This document shows, one piece after another, positions 45,140 to 56,225 of a stretch of DNA of 64,000 nt. The translations under genes were made by a program, and so were the position numbers. Source of the DNA: Paralithodes platypus (taxonomy: Eukaryota; Arthropoda; Malacostraca; Decapoda; Lithodidae); contig CM064509.1 of assembly GCA_032716605.1 (NCBI GenBank), forward strand, positions 51,670,136-51,734,135. The letters run 5' to 3'. The notes under the pieces are model-generated. The model made no database searches, was not told where the DNA came from, and saw nothing but the letters and a program-made list of their open reading frames with translations. Numbering within the stretch: the stretch's first letter is position 1; every line of letters starts with the position of its first letter.

Positions 45140-45850
45140 AAGCCATAAGGCAGAACTGCCTGTGACGAATGCCTCCCCAAGAGTTGAAAGAGAGACAGAG
45201 CCAAAATCATGGAATGTTCGAGCCAAAATGCCTGGACACACAGAGTTCGACGCAATTCATGTCATAGGATGAGTGGAAGATGGATTCAGGGAGAGAGTTT
45301 TAGAGCTCAGCTGTTAAATGAAACAAAGTTTGGGAATAACGTTTCACTCTTGGGTTGGAGAGTTGCACAAAGTAGGGCAGGGATTGTGTTGCAAGATGGG
45401 TGCAACGTACTCTACATAAAGGAGGTGGTATATATTGAGAGAGCTCTGAGGAACACTGATTATTGTAATAGCGGTAGAATAGGGAGAGAGATGCAACATT
45501 GCGGTGAAGAGAGAGAGATTGCAGAGATTCGTTGAGTGGACGTGAGTTAATGAGACGAAAGGATTTCTTTTCTACTTTGTCAAGAAGTGCTGTGTGAGAG
45601 AATCCTCCACAGACATGTGAACAATACTCAGTACTTGGACACACTGTGCCTCTGTACAGAGCAAGAAGCTATGCAGGGCTAAAGAACCCCCGGAGGCAGT
45701 TGAGCACATCCAGCTTCTGGGAAGCTGTTTTAGCAAAGGTGGTAATATGGTCATTGCAAGTGAGATCGGAGAAAAGGAGACACCGAGAATACTGAGAGAA
45801 GATGAGTGGTTGATTTGTGTATTGTTGAAGTATAAGGGAAAGTCCTAGTT
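45140..45850 (-). mobile_element. Jockey-like LINE 3' fragment (J4)
   Basis: Minus-strand copy of the RT C-terminal region and 3' tail. It includes KLG/MCSTASGGSLALHS near 45690, FRLINSRPLNESLQSLSLHR followed by NVASLSLFYRYYNNQCSSEL (45540-45430) and the terminal hairpin AGGCAG-TT-CTGCCT (45161-45148, sense). It is 5'-truncated near 45850. Several frameshifts. Confidence 0.9.
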
Positions 45851-46317
45851 TTAGTTATTTTAATGATAATGATAACAGTGATATCCGAACCTTAAGATCT
45901 ATAAAATATCAAACGAAACACATAAATAACGTGGATATACAGTAAATACAAGCAAGGAAAGAAATGCCGGCACTGCCATTTTTAAATGTGTAAATGTGGG
46001 ATCCAGTTAATAAGTGTTGAACACGGAGCTAAAATGGTTTGAGTGAGCGAATTACCTTGTCCGAAAGGACGAGGATATTCTTTGGATTTCCTTGCAACAT
46101 GATTAACTACTTTAAGTTTATGACGCATTTTGAGTTTATTGTGGCTACCTTCAGACGATTTTATAATGCGTAAGAAGGACCTGTTTGAAATAAAAGGGCA
46201 AAGAATACCTCAATTAACCTTCTGACTTCCATATACCGGTACTCTTCCTATGCAGAATAAAATTGCCTAATAATAGCCAGAAAAATGCATCAACGATCCT
46301 GAAGGGATCTAGTCGAG
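45851..46317. other. No gene seen
   Basis: AT-rich; no motif recognised. The 5' part of the neighbouring Tc1-like element could not be found here. Confidence 0.5.
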
Positions 46318-46534
46318 TAACGCACCAAACTTTAATCCCATTGAGTTTGTGTGGGACAACATGGTCAACAGCTGAGGTACCGAGATGAAGCGGACCCGGC
46401 AGCAGTTTCTGCAGCGCACTCACTGGTCTGGGAGGGGTTCTGAGGTAAACCATGCCTCATGTACGACCTGCTCTCTTCCATGACCAGCCGACTACAGGAG
46501 TTCATCGATCGTGAAGGCTGCTGGACTCTCTACT
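46318..46534 (+). pseudogene. Tc1/mariner transposase C-terminal remnant
   Basis: One frame reads PNFNPIEFVWDNMVNS, followed after a stop by EMKRTRQQFLQRTH. Another frame reads YDLLSSMTSRLQEFIDREGC and ends WTLY-stop at 46534. NPIExVWD is the third-catalytic-residue region of Tc1-like transposases, and the SMxxRLQxxIxxxGxxTxY ending is their usual C-terminus. Upstream domains and TIRs were not found. Dead fragment. Confidence 0.85.
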
Positions 46535-46682
46535 AGAATGATTTTGTTATATAGACTTTATGTTAAAAAATGCATGCAAGTAGATTATTCTGTTGATTAT
46601 TCCTATGTAAACTATAATTCTTTAACTATGATAACATAGAAATAAAATAATATTTCTATAATATATTGTATAATGTATATAC

Positions 46683-46683
46683 A

Positions 46684-46769
<86 letters not shown>
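46683..46769. repeat. (TA)n microsatellite
   Basis: About 43 uninterrupted TA repeats. Confidence 0.98.
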
Positions 46770-46772
<3 letters not shown>

Positions 46773-46879
46773 CCACGACCACGAGTGAAGTAGCATAAGT
46801 GATGTAGGACAAAGCTCTCAAATCTATAAATATAATAATTATAGACAAAACAAAATTTGAAATAAACAAAAGCCTGGTT

Positions 46880-47230
46880 CACACATAGCCGAGTCGGTGC
46901 GCGAGTCCAACACGAGTGATTAAATTTTGCTATTCGGCAATGACTCGTCAATACTCTTCAACACTCGTGTAGACTCACTCGTGTTACACATGTGTATACT
47001 CTGTTTACTCGACACACTCGTGGGTACTCGCCACGGGTCCAAAAATGTCATGCATGCATGAAATTTTTGGGCCCTGTGGCGAGTACCCACGAGTGTGGCC
47101 TAAATACGTGTAGACTCGTGTACATAAGTGTTGATTCGTGTACACTCGTGTTTGACTCTGAATAACTCTTCGTTATTCGTGTTAACTCGTGTAAACTCGT
47201 GTTGACTCGTGTAACACTCTTTGGTGATTC
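46880..47230. repeat. Subterminal ACTCGTGT array, left end of Harb-D
   Basis: More than 15 degenerate units of (A/G)ACTCGTGTNNACTCGTG spaced by roughly 10-20 bp. Equivalent arrays occur at 49035-49388, 49490-49905 and 55195-55905. Confidence 0.88.
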
Positions 47231-47715
47231 GTCGATAATGGTGAACATTTCGATGTCGTATTTTGTGTGTCAAAATAAAATGTATGTGACTCCAGGTGTT
47301 GTTTTGCATCCAATTAATATTTATAATTACTTTATTCATATAAGTTTCATTTAAAATTTTACTTTACTCAAGTTTTAAATGACTTGTTAACAGAGAAACA
47401 AACAAGTAATATGAATTAAATACTTTTTGGAAGAATAGATAAAATAATAATGATGATTAAGCAATTTGAAAGGACACAGTTCATGGTAGAACATATATAA
47501 GGGAAATATGCTGAAAAATAATATGATACTGTTATGGATATAACAACATAATACTATGCGCTGTACTGTCCCTGAAAACATAATAAGGGTCGTATTTGTC
47601 ATTAATATGATCAATTTCACATGAAAAAAAAAAAAAAAAAAAAAAAATATATCCCCGCAGCTGTAGGCCTACTCCCTCCCCTCCCCGTCCCGGCCTCAAC
47701 CCCGACCCCGTTACT

Positions 47716-48207
47716 GTACAAAGGAGTACAAAGGAAATCAAGCAACAACAGGTCTAGTGACCCTTCTAGGCTGCTTGTCCTCTAAAACACTGAGGATCAA
47801 GTATCCAAACAGTGGTTTAGAGTGGGTAAGGGAACATTGGAAAGGGAACTAATGTCCGTGGCAGGATTAGGAAGTTAGTAGGGGACAGATGGGTTAGTAA
47901 CTGAGGGGAGGATAAAATAAAGTTATTCATTAACAAACGCAGTCAGTCGCGGGTTTGATGCGAGATATTTGTCTAGGCGGAGTTTAAATGAATCAACGGT
48001 GCTGCAGTCTATAATGTCTCGGGGAAGCCCATTCCACAAGTTGACAACTCGATTGAAGAAGAAATTCTTAGATTCGTGTGAGTTAAAAGATTTACCAATA
48101 ATTTTGCAACCGTTTCCCCCGCGTGTAATTAGATTGGTCGATAGTGAAGTACTTAATACAGTTCATATTGTCGATGCTGTGATGATGTTGATAAGCCTTG
48201 TGCTACA
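47716..48207 (-). mobile_element. CR1 LINE 3' fragment (CR1-2) inside Harb-D
   Basis: Matches the C-terminus and 3' tail of the CR1 copy at 63110-63600. It includes the reverse complements of CACCGTTGATTCATTTAAAC and CGCTTCAAACCCGCGACTGA, and the terminal GTACAAAGGA repeats. 5'-truncated near 48207. Next to its 3' side is an A run (47622-47647). Confidence 0.93.
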
Positions 48208-49034
48208 CCCTATTGATAATGCAAAACTATTAAACATACTTAAAAGTGTATGTTATTTGGTCTCTATATAATCTGTGAATCATTTCCGATATGATGGAAT
48301 TAAAGACATTTTTTGTCCACCAACTCATATTCACACAAATGTCAATTAAAAACATTACAATATTTCCCTATCATTGTGTGTATACCGTGGGGAAAAAAAA
48401 AAAAATCTATCAAACGTAAATCTTCGGTCTCCGAAGCTCGGAGCAAGACGGAGGGGAGGGTTGAAATATTTTGTTGACTATCTTATTTATTGTTTATCTA
48501 TGTGCTGGAAGGATATTATATTTTTCAATTCCATCGCATTAGAAATGATTCAAAGATTACAAAAAGTCCAAATAAGACAGTTATGTTAATGTATAAGGGA
48601 GTTAGGTAGATGCATTAGAGAGATAGATAGATAGAAAGAGAGTTGCAGAGGGGGAAGTGAGAGATAAACAGATAAACACCAACTATTATCAGACTTATGA
48701 GACAGACGGACTTAATTGGTTCTGAAAAGACAAAGGAGACATTTTTATTGACTCTTTTTCATGTTATTATTTGTGTGTTAGAAGGGTAATATTGTTTTCA
48801 ATTCCATCGTATTAGAAATGATTCATAGATTAAAAAAAGACCAAATAAGACATAGTTATATATATATGTATAAGGGAGATAGATGCATTAAATAGACAGA
48901 AAAATTAAAAACAAAAATTATCTCAATTTCTCCGGTGAACATTACCCAAATATATGAGAAAATTTAAATAAAATCATAGTAATGAATATTATCGCTGAAA
49001 TGTATATAGAAAATAAATAATCATGTACGAGGAT
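48208..49034. other. AT-rich core of Harb-D
   Basis: Contains an imperfect duplication: TTTTCAATTCCATCGCATTA plus GAAATGATTCAAAGATTA (48523-48560) recurs as TTTTCAATTCCATCGTATTA near 48795. Also a short GATAGATAGATAG tract near 48624. No gene. Confidence 0.6.
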
Positions 49035-49489
49035 TGTTAATATTAACACTCGTGTTGACCCGTGTTACACTCGTGTTGACCCGTGTTACACTCGTCGTGA
49101 CTCGTACCTACTCCTTGTTTTCGTACCCTGGAATTTGACCGTTATTTTTCAAATTTTTGACACTCGTCTTGGGTTCGCGTTACACTCATGTTGACTCTCA
49201 GTTACTCGTACAGACTCTTGCATGAACATGTGTTGACTCATATTAATTCGTGTTAACTCGTGTTACACTCTTGTTGACTCGGGATCAATTGCTACTCGCG
49301 GCCTACTCGGCCTCCAGCAACGGAGATAATCGACGAGTGTGACTCGTGTTTGACTCGGGCACCGACTCGGCTATGTTTGAACCAGGCTTAACACGCAGAA
49401 TGTGTTTCATCCTTTATATGCCTTTATTTACTACCATTTCATATACATATTTCTTTTCACCCATGCCATCACCTCCCTTAAGCCTGGTT

Positions 49490-49905
49490 CACACATAGAC
49501 GAGTCGGTGCCCGAGTCCAACACGAGTGACACTCGTCGATTATCGGCGTTGGTGGAGGCCGATTATTACACGAGTAGCAAATGAGGCAGAGTCAACACGA
49601 GTGAAACAAGAGTTTACAAGAGTCTACACTAGTCAACACGTGTGTATTCAAGAGTTAACACGAGTCTATGAGAGTCAACACGAGTTGAACACGAACCAAG
49701 CACGAGTGCTAGAAATTTAAAAAAAAACGGTCACATTCCAGGGTACGAAAACAAAGGGTAGGTAGGAGTCAACACGAGTCAACAAGAGTTTTACACGTAT
49801 CAACACGAATGGAACACGGGTCTACACGATTGCAACATGGATCTACGCGAGTCTTTGAGAGTGTACCGCGAATGTGCAAGAGTCGCTGAGAGTCCACACA
49901 TTGTG
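49490..49905. repeat. Subterminal CACGAGT array, left end of Harb-C
   Basis: Many units such as GAGTCAACACGAGTNNAACA, GAGTCTACACGAGTC and AACACGAGTC, phased roughly every 10-20 bp. It ends at the transposase promoter. Confidence 0.88.
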
Positions 49906-49923
49906 CACATTGTGCCCTAATCC

Positions 49924-49930
49924 ATATATT
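49924..49930 (+). promoter_or_regulatory. TATA box of the Harb-C transposase
   Basis: TATATTA about 80 bp before the ATG, followed by a C/A-rich 5' leader (ACCACCAACC...). Confidence 0.55.
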
Positions 49931-50009
49931 AGCAGCCCCCACCACCAACCATTGCCACTCAACCACTCGACACCACGCAAGAAAGACCCACAGGATACAG
50001 CCACCAACC

Positions 50010-51447
50010 ATGTCCAGCAATCGCCGCAACACAGTAGCTAGGGTTTTACTCCTGAAGATGTGGATGGATCTCATAGACATTGAGGAAGGTGAGGCGGTGC
50101 TAGCTGAATGCAGACGTCAACGGCAAAGGAAACCAAGGACAGTTTGGGCAAGGAGTTGGTTATTGAGATGGGCACAGTTCGGTGTGTACGAGCAACTCCT
50201 GAAGGAGTTTGAGGCAGAGGACCATAAAGCCTTCAAGAACTTCCTGCGTGTGGACCAAGTCATGTTTAGGGAGTTGGTGGAACGTGTGGGGCCAAGGATA
50301 GAGAAGCAGGACACCTTTTGGAGGGAGGTTTTGTCACCTGGGCTGAGATTGGCAATCACACTCCGCTACCTGGCCACGGGTGACTCCTATCCTAGCCTGC
50401 AGTACGCGTTCCGTGTGGCCCGGAACACCATCTCCATCATTGTGCCTGAAACATGCAAGGCCATCATTGCAGAATACCAGCAGGAGGTTATACGTTGCCC
50501 CAGGACCCCGGCGGAGTGGAAGGAGGTTGCCAGGGAGTTCTCCAAAAGGTGGGATTTCCACCATGCCGTTGGTGCCATCGACGGAAAGCACTGCGCCATC
50601 CGATGCCCTCCACAAGGCGGAACTGAATTCTACAACTACAAAGGCTTCCACTCCATCATGCTCATGGCTATTGTAGATGCAGGCTACAAATTCCTCTACT
50701 GCGAAATAGGTAATCACGGTAGCTGCTCAGATGGAGGGTTTTTTCTAAGGACAAACATCAGAGCAGCATTGGATCAGTGCAACCTGGGACTCCCTGCTGC
50801 CGAACCTCTGGCCAACGACGACACACCTGTTCCGTACTTTCTGGTAGGTGACGACGCCTTCCCCATGTGAAGGTGGTTGATGAAGCCACACTCTACCCGC
50901 CACCTCACTGAACCTCAACGGATCTTCAACTACTGTCTGTTCAGGGCTCGTCGCGTTGTGGAGAATGCCTTTGGTATCATGCCCTCCAGGTATGCGTATG
51001 GTAATGTGAAGTTATTTTGTCGATGCGACATGAGATATGACAAGATCATTTATATGCCACCGTAATAATATGAACTATAACTACAGTCAAGTATTTAACT
51101 ATACATGATCATTACCATTCTCTCCCAATCTCAGGTTCAGGTGCCTTCTCGGCAATATACCCCTCCACCCGTCCCGTGTCGAGTCAGTTGTATTTGCGTG
51201 CTGCTGTATGCACAACCTTATGCGGCTGAGGTACCCTGGTCACCACGACACCCTACTGGACGAGGAGGACCCTGTGATGCATGCTGTCATTCCTGGGGCG
51301 TGGAGGGAGGATGTGGAGAGGATGAACCCCCTGCAGAGACTCACCGGGAATGTCGTGACAGCCCAGGCCAAGATTCAACGGCAGCACCTCACCGACTACT
51401 ATTCATCACCAAGGGGGAGTGTCTCCTGGCAGAATGACATGATCTAA
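50010..51447 (+). pseudogene. Harbinger DDE transposase, two exons (Harb-C)
   Basis: Exon 1 is 50010-50989 and exon 2 is 51135-51447, joined across a 145-bp GT-AG intron (CCAG|GTATGC ... CTCAG|GTTC). Together about 430 codons, the same length class as Harb-B. The N-terminal helical part has ARSWLLRWAQFGVYEQLLKE and LRYLATGDSYPSLQ. The core has GAIDGKHCAIRCP (first D), GSCSDGGFF (second D) and VVENAFGIMPSR (E). The C-terminal exon carries CCCMHNLMRLRYPG and AKIQRQHLTDYY. One in-frame TGA at 50868-50870 replaces a codon in FPM-x-RWL. The intron interrupts the SRFRCLL segment, which is continuous in Harb-B. Confidence 0.92.
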
Positions 51448-52416
51448 AGGTATGTAACCATAATATGTTGGGATTCTTTGCTGTAATGTTTATAACCTCT
51501 TCAAGCATCTCCCGGTTCATCATGGCCTTTGTATACCCTTCTCATATTTATCAATATTAAGAATCCTCGTACATAATTATTTATTTTCTATATATATTTA
51601 ACCAATTATGTTCATTAGTATGATTTCATTCAATGATTAGTCTCAAATTTTGCTAATGTTTTCTAAGTCTTTTAAATATCATTATTATATTCTCTCTATA
51701 TATTATACATTTCGAGTTATCCTTGTTTTAGGTTATTCTATGTGCTTTTAGAAAGATTTATATATTCGATATATGTTTATATTTATATTTGTCTCATAGG
51801 TTTTGTTTGTTTTTCTAGGTACAAATCCTTATTATATTTTCTTTGCATATATTCCATTCTGTATATCCATAAAAGTCTTATCATATTTTTCAGCCTATTG
51901 GCATTATATGTTCTTCCCTTGAATTATGTTCTTCCAAATGGTTAATCATTATAATTATTAATTGTATCTAATCTTCCAAAAAGTATTTAATTCATATTAC
52001 TTATTTGTTTGTCTGTTAAAAAGACTTTTTAAAGTTGAGTAAAGTGAAATGGTTATTGAAACTTAGGATTAAAATAACTGTAAATATTATTTGGATGCAA
52101 AACAAAAGCTGGAGTCACATTCATTTTATTTTTACATAAAAAAGTAGAAATGTTCCTTAAATGCTACAATAATAATAATATGATTCAGCGTCATCCCCAT
52201 CACTGGGGTTTATGACTAGCCTGTACATTTTACAGTTTAGTCATCCCCATGCCTGGGAGTGTTGGCTGCAGTGTTCATCCTGGTGTACTGCAGAAAGTTG
52301 CCAGGTGTTGGAGGCCTGCTAGGGGTAGAAGGGATGGCCAAGTTGGTGCCATGTGTGGGTGTTAGAGACCCCCCCCCCCAACCACTCAGGTACAGGGGAC
52401 CTGAATGAGGCCGCCA
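51448..52416. other. Spacer between the convergent Harb-C genes
   Basis: AT-rich, with oligo-pyrimidine runs. The 52190-52400 part has a G/T-rich segment that may be the 3' untranslated region of the MADF gene, including a CCCCCCCCC run near 52371. No gene. Confidence 0.6.
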
Positions 52417-55023
52417 TCATATCAGAGAACGAGGGAGTGGCGAAACCTGGGGACACGCGTGCTCCCCCATTGACGGTCCTGCCTGCTGTGGTTGGGTTGG
52501 AGGCTGCTGTTGTTGTGCTTGGGGAATGGCCTGAGGTGATTTATTGGGTTGATAGGGTGACAGGGGGTCCATGTCTTCCCTGGCCTGCAGCACGAGCATC
52601 ATCATCTTCCTAGACAATGAATCTCCTAGTTCGTCAGGCAGGATGTTCAACTGCCGCTCCAAGTAGGTTACAAACGGGGAGTATCGTGTCTGCTTACAGG
52701 ACAGGGTTGACACCAGGGTGGCCATGTCTTCCCTCAGCTCATCCCGCTTGCCAGACAACTAGATTTTCTTGGTTAAAAACATGTTGTAATTATATATTAA
52801 TATATTATAATAATAATAATATAATAATATAATGTAATAGATATAATAATATAATACATTAATATACAGTATATAATGTTATATATATAATAATATACTA
52901 TATTATTATAATAATACAATATAATATACTATACTATATATACTAATATAATATATTAATATATATTAATACATTAATATATATTCATACAGCAGTTTCC
53001 AGCCTCCAATAAAATATAATTTATATGAATACTCTAAAATATATAATAATATACAATATTAATATAATAATATAATATAATATAATATACTATATAAACT
53101 AATATATGGATTCGAATCCACGAACTGCCACATCTGTTTGTTAAATTTCATTAATCGATTTTAGGAGTAGAGTTGGTTGTTGGATAGAACATAATAATAT
53201 ATAATAAAATATAATTTATATGAATATTCTCGTTATGAATTATGTTAACAAGGCTTTCATATTTACCTCAACAGGTTGGCTCGTGTCAGCAGTTTCCAGC
53301 CTCCAACAAAATATAATTAATAGGAATACTCTTGTTATGAATTATGTTAACAATGATTTAATATTTACCTCAACAGGTGGGCTCGTGTCGGCGCTTCTGC
53401 GGCGCTTCTTCGAGATGGTGCCTGGGGCGGCAGGTATCCAGGAGGGTGGGGGCATGCCAGAGGAGTCATCTTCACCACTCTCTGGGTCTTCTGTTGGCTC
53501 CCCGGGCGTGGCAGTAGAGGGGTGGGGGGCGTGCTGCACTGATTGTTGGAACTGAAAGAAAGTCATATATTTAGTCTTTCATTAATATATATCAATTGTA
53601 TATTATTTCGCAGACGAAGGTGTGGCGTTACATATATGATGCAAAATGAAATTATCTTATAATATGTACATTGCCAATAAATATTAATACATAAATCCAT
53701 ATGATGTTTATATCAAGCCATCCTTTATAAATGTATACCTACAATAAATCACAAAATAAGTATATATGGCAACGTTAAATATGTTATAACCGACACTATT
53801 AGGTAAATGGAAGCATATTATAACACTTATGTTTTACAAACGATAACTTTTATATATTGTTGCTGTTGATTACTTGTTGTTATAATTTCCCATGTATCTA
53901 TTATTGTCACGCATATTATGTATGTATATTAGTGTTCTCACCTTAGCTGTGACCCAGGTCTTGACTCGGGCAATGTGCCCTTTCAGGAAGGAGAACTTGT
54001 TTAATATCCAGTCGTCCCTCGCTGACCTTGGCCGCCCCTCACTTGTCCTAGCTGTGCCCGCACCACTCTTCTCGTCAGTAAGCTTGGCATACCGCGTCCG
54101 CATGCCCATCACCCATTTGTCCAGATTTGCTCCTGGGGAAACATAAACATTTACTAGGCACTGGACATAATGTATAAATGATTTATATATCGTCGTGAAC
54201 AGGTAAAAGATAGGTGCATAGTCAAATCTATATTCAAGAATGAAAACATACAAATTGAATGCAATGTAGGAGATATTGGCAACACAGTCTATAATTTATG
54301 GCACTGTTAATATTTGAACAAAATCATGATGTATTTAACGTATGAAATAATGGAATCGAACCAAGTACACAACAACAAGGTATTAACAAAATTATTAACA
54401 CTAAAATAACATAATGAAAGCTTTGTTTTGGGGTACTTACCTGTGACTAGAGGTACCAGGGTGTCAGCCTTCTCCTCGAACATACGCACCTTCTTCCTGC
54501 TGTCCTTGTACGCCTTGAGGCGTTTCTGGTAGAGCATGGGGTTATCCTTCACCCAGTCTACCAGCATGTCCTCTGTCTCATCGTCAAAGATGATCCGGGT
54601 CAGTTTGTTTTTCTTTATAGCACCATACACGGGTATGTCATCGTCCATGGTGTTCTGGGAGTCCTGAGAGTTGCCTAGGTCGTCCTGGGAAGACATGTCC
54701 GTTTCCTCTGTGTTTATGTTGTTTTCGTTATCCATCTGCGTCTCCTCGTCGTCTAACAGGGCATCGGCATCGTCGCCGATTTGCTGACTATCAATGTTAA
54801 TAATTGGGGCCTGGCTATCATCTATTATGGAGTCAGAATTTATCTCAGGCGACGCATCACGTGTCTGCTGGTTTTGGGCTAGGCGGTGAGGTGTGGGTGG
54901 TGCGTCACGGGGTGGCAATTGGCCAGGCTTGACAACACGTTTATTAAACTTCACCTTCGGCGGCACATGTCGAGGGCTGGCAGACTTCATGGTGGTGACC
55001 TTCTTCTTGTCAGGGAAGGGCAT
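52417..55023 (-). CDS. Harbinger MADF/Myb-like protein, four exons, intact (Harb-C)
   Basis: Exons on the minus strand: 55023-54441, 54132-53942, 53551-53369 and 52758-52417, each bounded by GT/AG and joined in phase without stops. Start at MPFPDKKKVTTMKSASP, because a TATA box lies about 100 bp upstream; the Met at 55155 would precede it. An acidic linker (DDADALLDDEETQMDNEN) is followed by the MADF-type fold split over exons 1-2: MLVDWVKDNPMLYQKRLKAY, then LDKWVMGMRTRYAKL and DDWILNKFSFLKGHI. Exon 3 is Pro-rich with a KKRRRS basic patch. Exon 4 has a helical BESS-like segment (RYSPFVTYLERQLNILPDEL) and a Gln/Pro tail. Expected role: DNA binding at the subterminal repeats and help to the transposase. 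Confidence 0.88.
52790..53110. repeat. AT-rich TAATATA tract in intron 3
   Basis: Almost pure A/T built from TAATA/TATAT words, with self-complementary stretches. Lies inside intron 3 of the Harb-C MADF gene. Confidence 0.85.
52990..53395. repeat. Tandem duplication of an exon/intron boundary
   Basis: The exon-3 end (CTCAACAGGTGGGCTCGTGTC, plus-strand view) with adjoining intron (ATGAATTATGTTAACAA) is repeated. A full copy lies at 53331-53390, a second at about 53217-53330 with the same splice-donor sequence TTTACCTCAACAGGTTGGCT, and a shorter relic near 52990 (AGCAGTTTCCAGCCTCCAAT). Unit about 114 bp. Confidence 0.8.
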
Positions 55024-55123
55024 GGCGAAGGTCAGCGTGGGTAGATGAGGCAGGTCGGAGAGGCAGGTTGTGTGCCTTGTGTACTGTGCTGGCGGAATGG
55101 GCCGAGGCGGCGTAGGGGGTCCC

Positions 55124-55131
55124 TTTAAATA
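55124..55131 (-). promoter_or_regulatory. TATA-like box of the Harb-C MADF gene
   Basis: TATTTAAA on the minus strand, about 100 bp upstream of the ATG at 55023. Confidence 0.55.
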
Positions 55132-55194
55132 GGGGTGTGAGGCGGCTGTGTGCACGACGCGGCTGCCAACTCTTCAAGCGGTGTTGCCACCACT

Positions 55195-55905
55195 CGGGAT
55201 ACACTCCACCACTCGTGTAGGTTCTTATAGGTTCGTGTTGATTATCGTTCGATCCGTGTTACACACGTATTGACTCTTGTTGCACCCGTGTAAATTCGTT
55301 TTAACTCGTCAAACTTGTTTGAAATAACGGTAATCCACATTGCACTCTCGCCTACTCGTGATACACTCGTGCTTATTTCTGAGTGATTCTAGGTTACTCG
55401 TGTAGACTCGTGTTTAGACTCATGTTTGACTCATGTAGACCCAGGTTACACAATATTGGCACTCATATTCTCCTGTTCAACTCTTGGTGACACGTGTTGC
55501 ACACATTGTGTTTCGTGTAGACACATGTTGAGTCTTGTTGACTCGCCAACATCGGAATCTCCACGCTCGAGGACGAATCACAAAAGAGTGTTACACGATT
55601 CACCACGAGTAAACACGAGTAAGGAAGAGTTACGCAGAGTCAAACACGAGTTTACACAAGTATACACGTATGTGCACGAGTCTACACGTACTATCGTCGG
55701 ACTCGTGACGGAGACAAGAAATTTCATGCCTGTTTGAAATTTTTGGGCCATGTGGCGAGTACCCAGGGCACACCCCGATACACAGAGAGTATGCAAGAGT
55801 GTACCACGAGTATACACGAGTGATGCAGAGCAATGACGAGTCATTGCCGAATAACCAAATTTCATCACTCGCGTTGGACTCAGGTACCGATTCGTCTATG
55901 TGTGA
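55195..55905. repeat. Subterminal ACTCGTGT array, right end of Harb-C
   Basis: More than 30 degenerate units (ACTCGTGTAGACTCGTGT on one side, CACGAGTxxACACGAGT on the other). Orientation flips near 55555, so the region is itself a large imperfect inverted repeat. Confidence 0.88.
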
Positions 55906-56120
55906 ACCCGGTTTTAGATATTATGGTGACACGAGTTCACATTGTTTCTGTTGTAATTGTTGATACATTACTTCCAATTATGTGTTATATTGAAGTGCAC
56001 GTCTGAAATGTGTAAACAATAAATAATCTAGAACTCAAAATAGTAATAACTGCACTGCATCATATTATTATGATAATCATATGTGAAAGAGTTAAGAAGT
56101 ATATGTGTGAAACCGGTGCT

Positions 56121-56225
56121 AGATGGGAGGAGGGGCGTCGATTGACTGGGAACAGAGGTGCATGGGGGCGATTAATTCGTGGCTACCCCTTCGGGGATCA
56201 CCGCGTCCTGCAATAGATAGATAGG
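56121..56225 (+). mobile_element. RTE 3'-end scrap (RTE-3)
   Basis: GGGCGTCGATTGACTGGGAA...CCCCTTCGGGGATCACCGCG then CAATAGATAGATAGG matches the last ~100 bp of RTE-1 and RTE-2. Confidence 0.92.

Larger units (their letters stand above)
46871..49388. mobile_element. Non-autonomous Harbinger relative of Harb-C (Harb-D)
   Basis: TIRs begin AGCCTGGTTCAcACATAGCCGAGTCGGTGC on both ends (right end read inwards). Flanking trinucleotides are AAA (46868-46870) and TAA (49389-49391), an imperfect TWA duplication. About 350 bp at each end is packed with CGTGTTGACTCGTGTA-like units. The centre contains a CR1 3' fragment and AT-rich DNA but no transposase or MADF exon. Its TIR is shared with Harb-C, so Harb-C could mobilise it. 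Confidence 0.88.
49481..55913. mobile_element. Autonomous Harbinger transposon (Harb-C), 6.4 kb
   Basis: TIRs of about 49 bp, imperfect: AGCCTGGTTCACACATAGAC on the left and AACCGGGTTCACACATAGAC on reading the right end inwards. TTA duplication on both sides (49478-49480 and 55914-55916). Two convergent genes: DDE transposase (+, 50010-51447) and MADF-type protein (-, 55023-52417). Dense subterminal CACGAGT/ACTCGTG arrays lie outside the genes. It lies only 92 bp from the related Harb-D. The gene content matches Harb-B, but the strands are reversed and TIR sequences unrelated, so they are distinct families. Confidence 0.95.

Noticed and set aside
53105..53130. B-box-like GGATTCGAATCC as a tRNA element
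   Set aside because: A short palindrome only; no A box or stem structure at the right distance.
55021..55204. Upstream Met (55155) as the MADF start in Harb-C
   Set aside because: It lies upstream of the TATA-like box at 55131-55124; the Met at 55023 aligns with the start in Harb-B.
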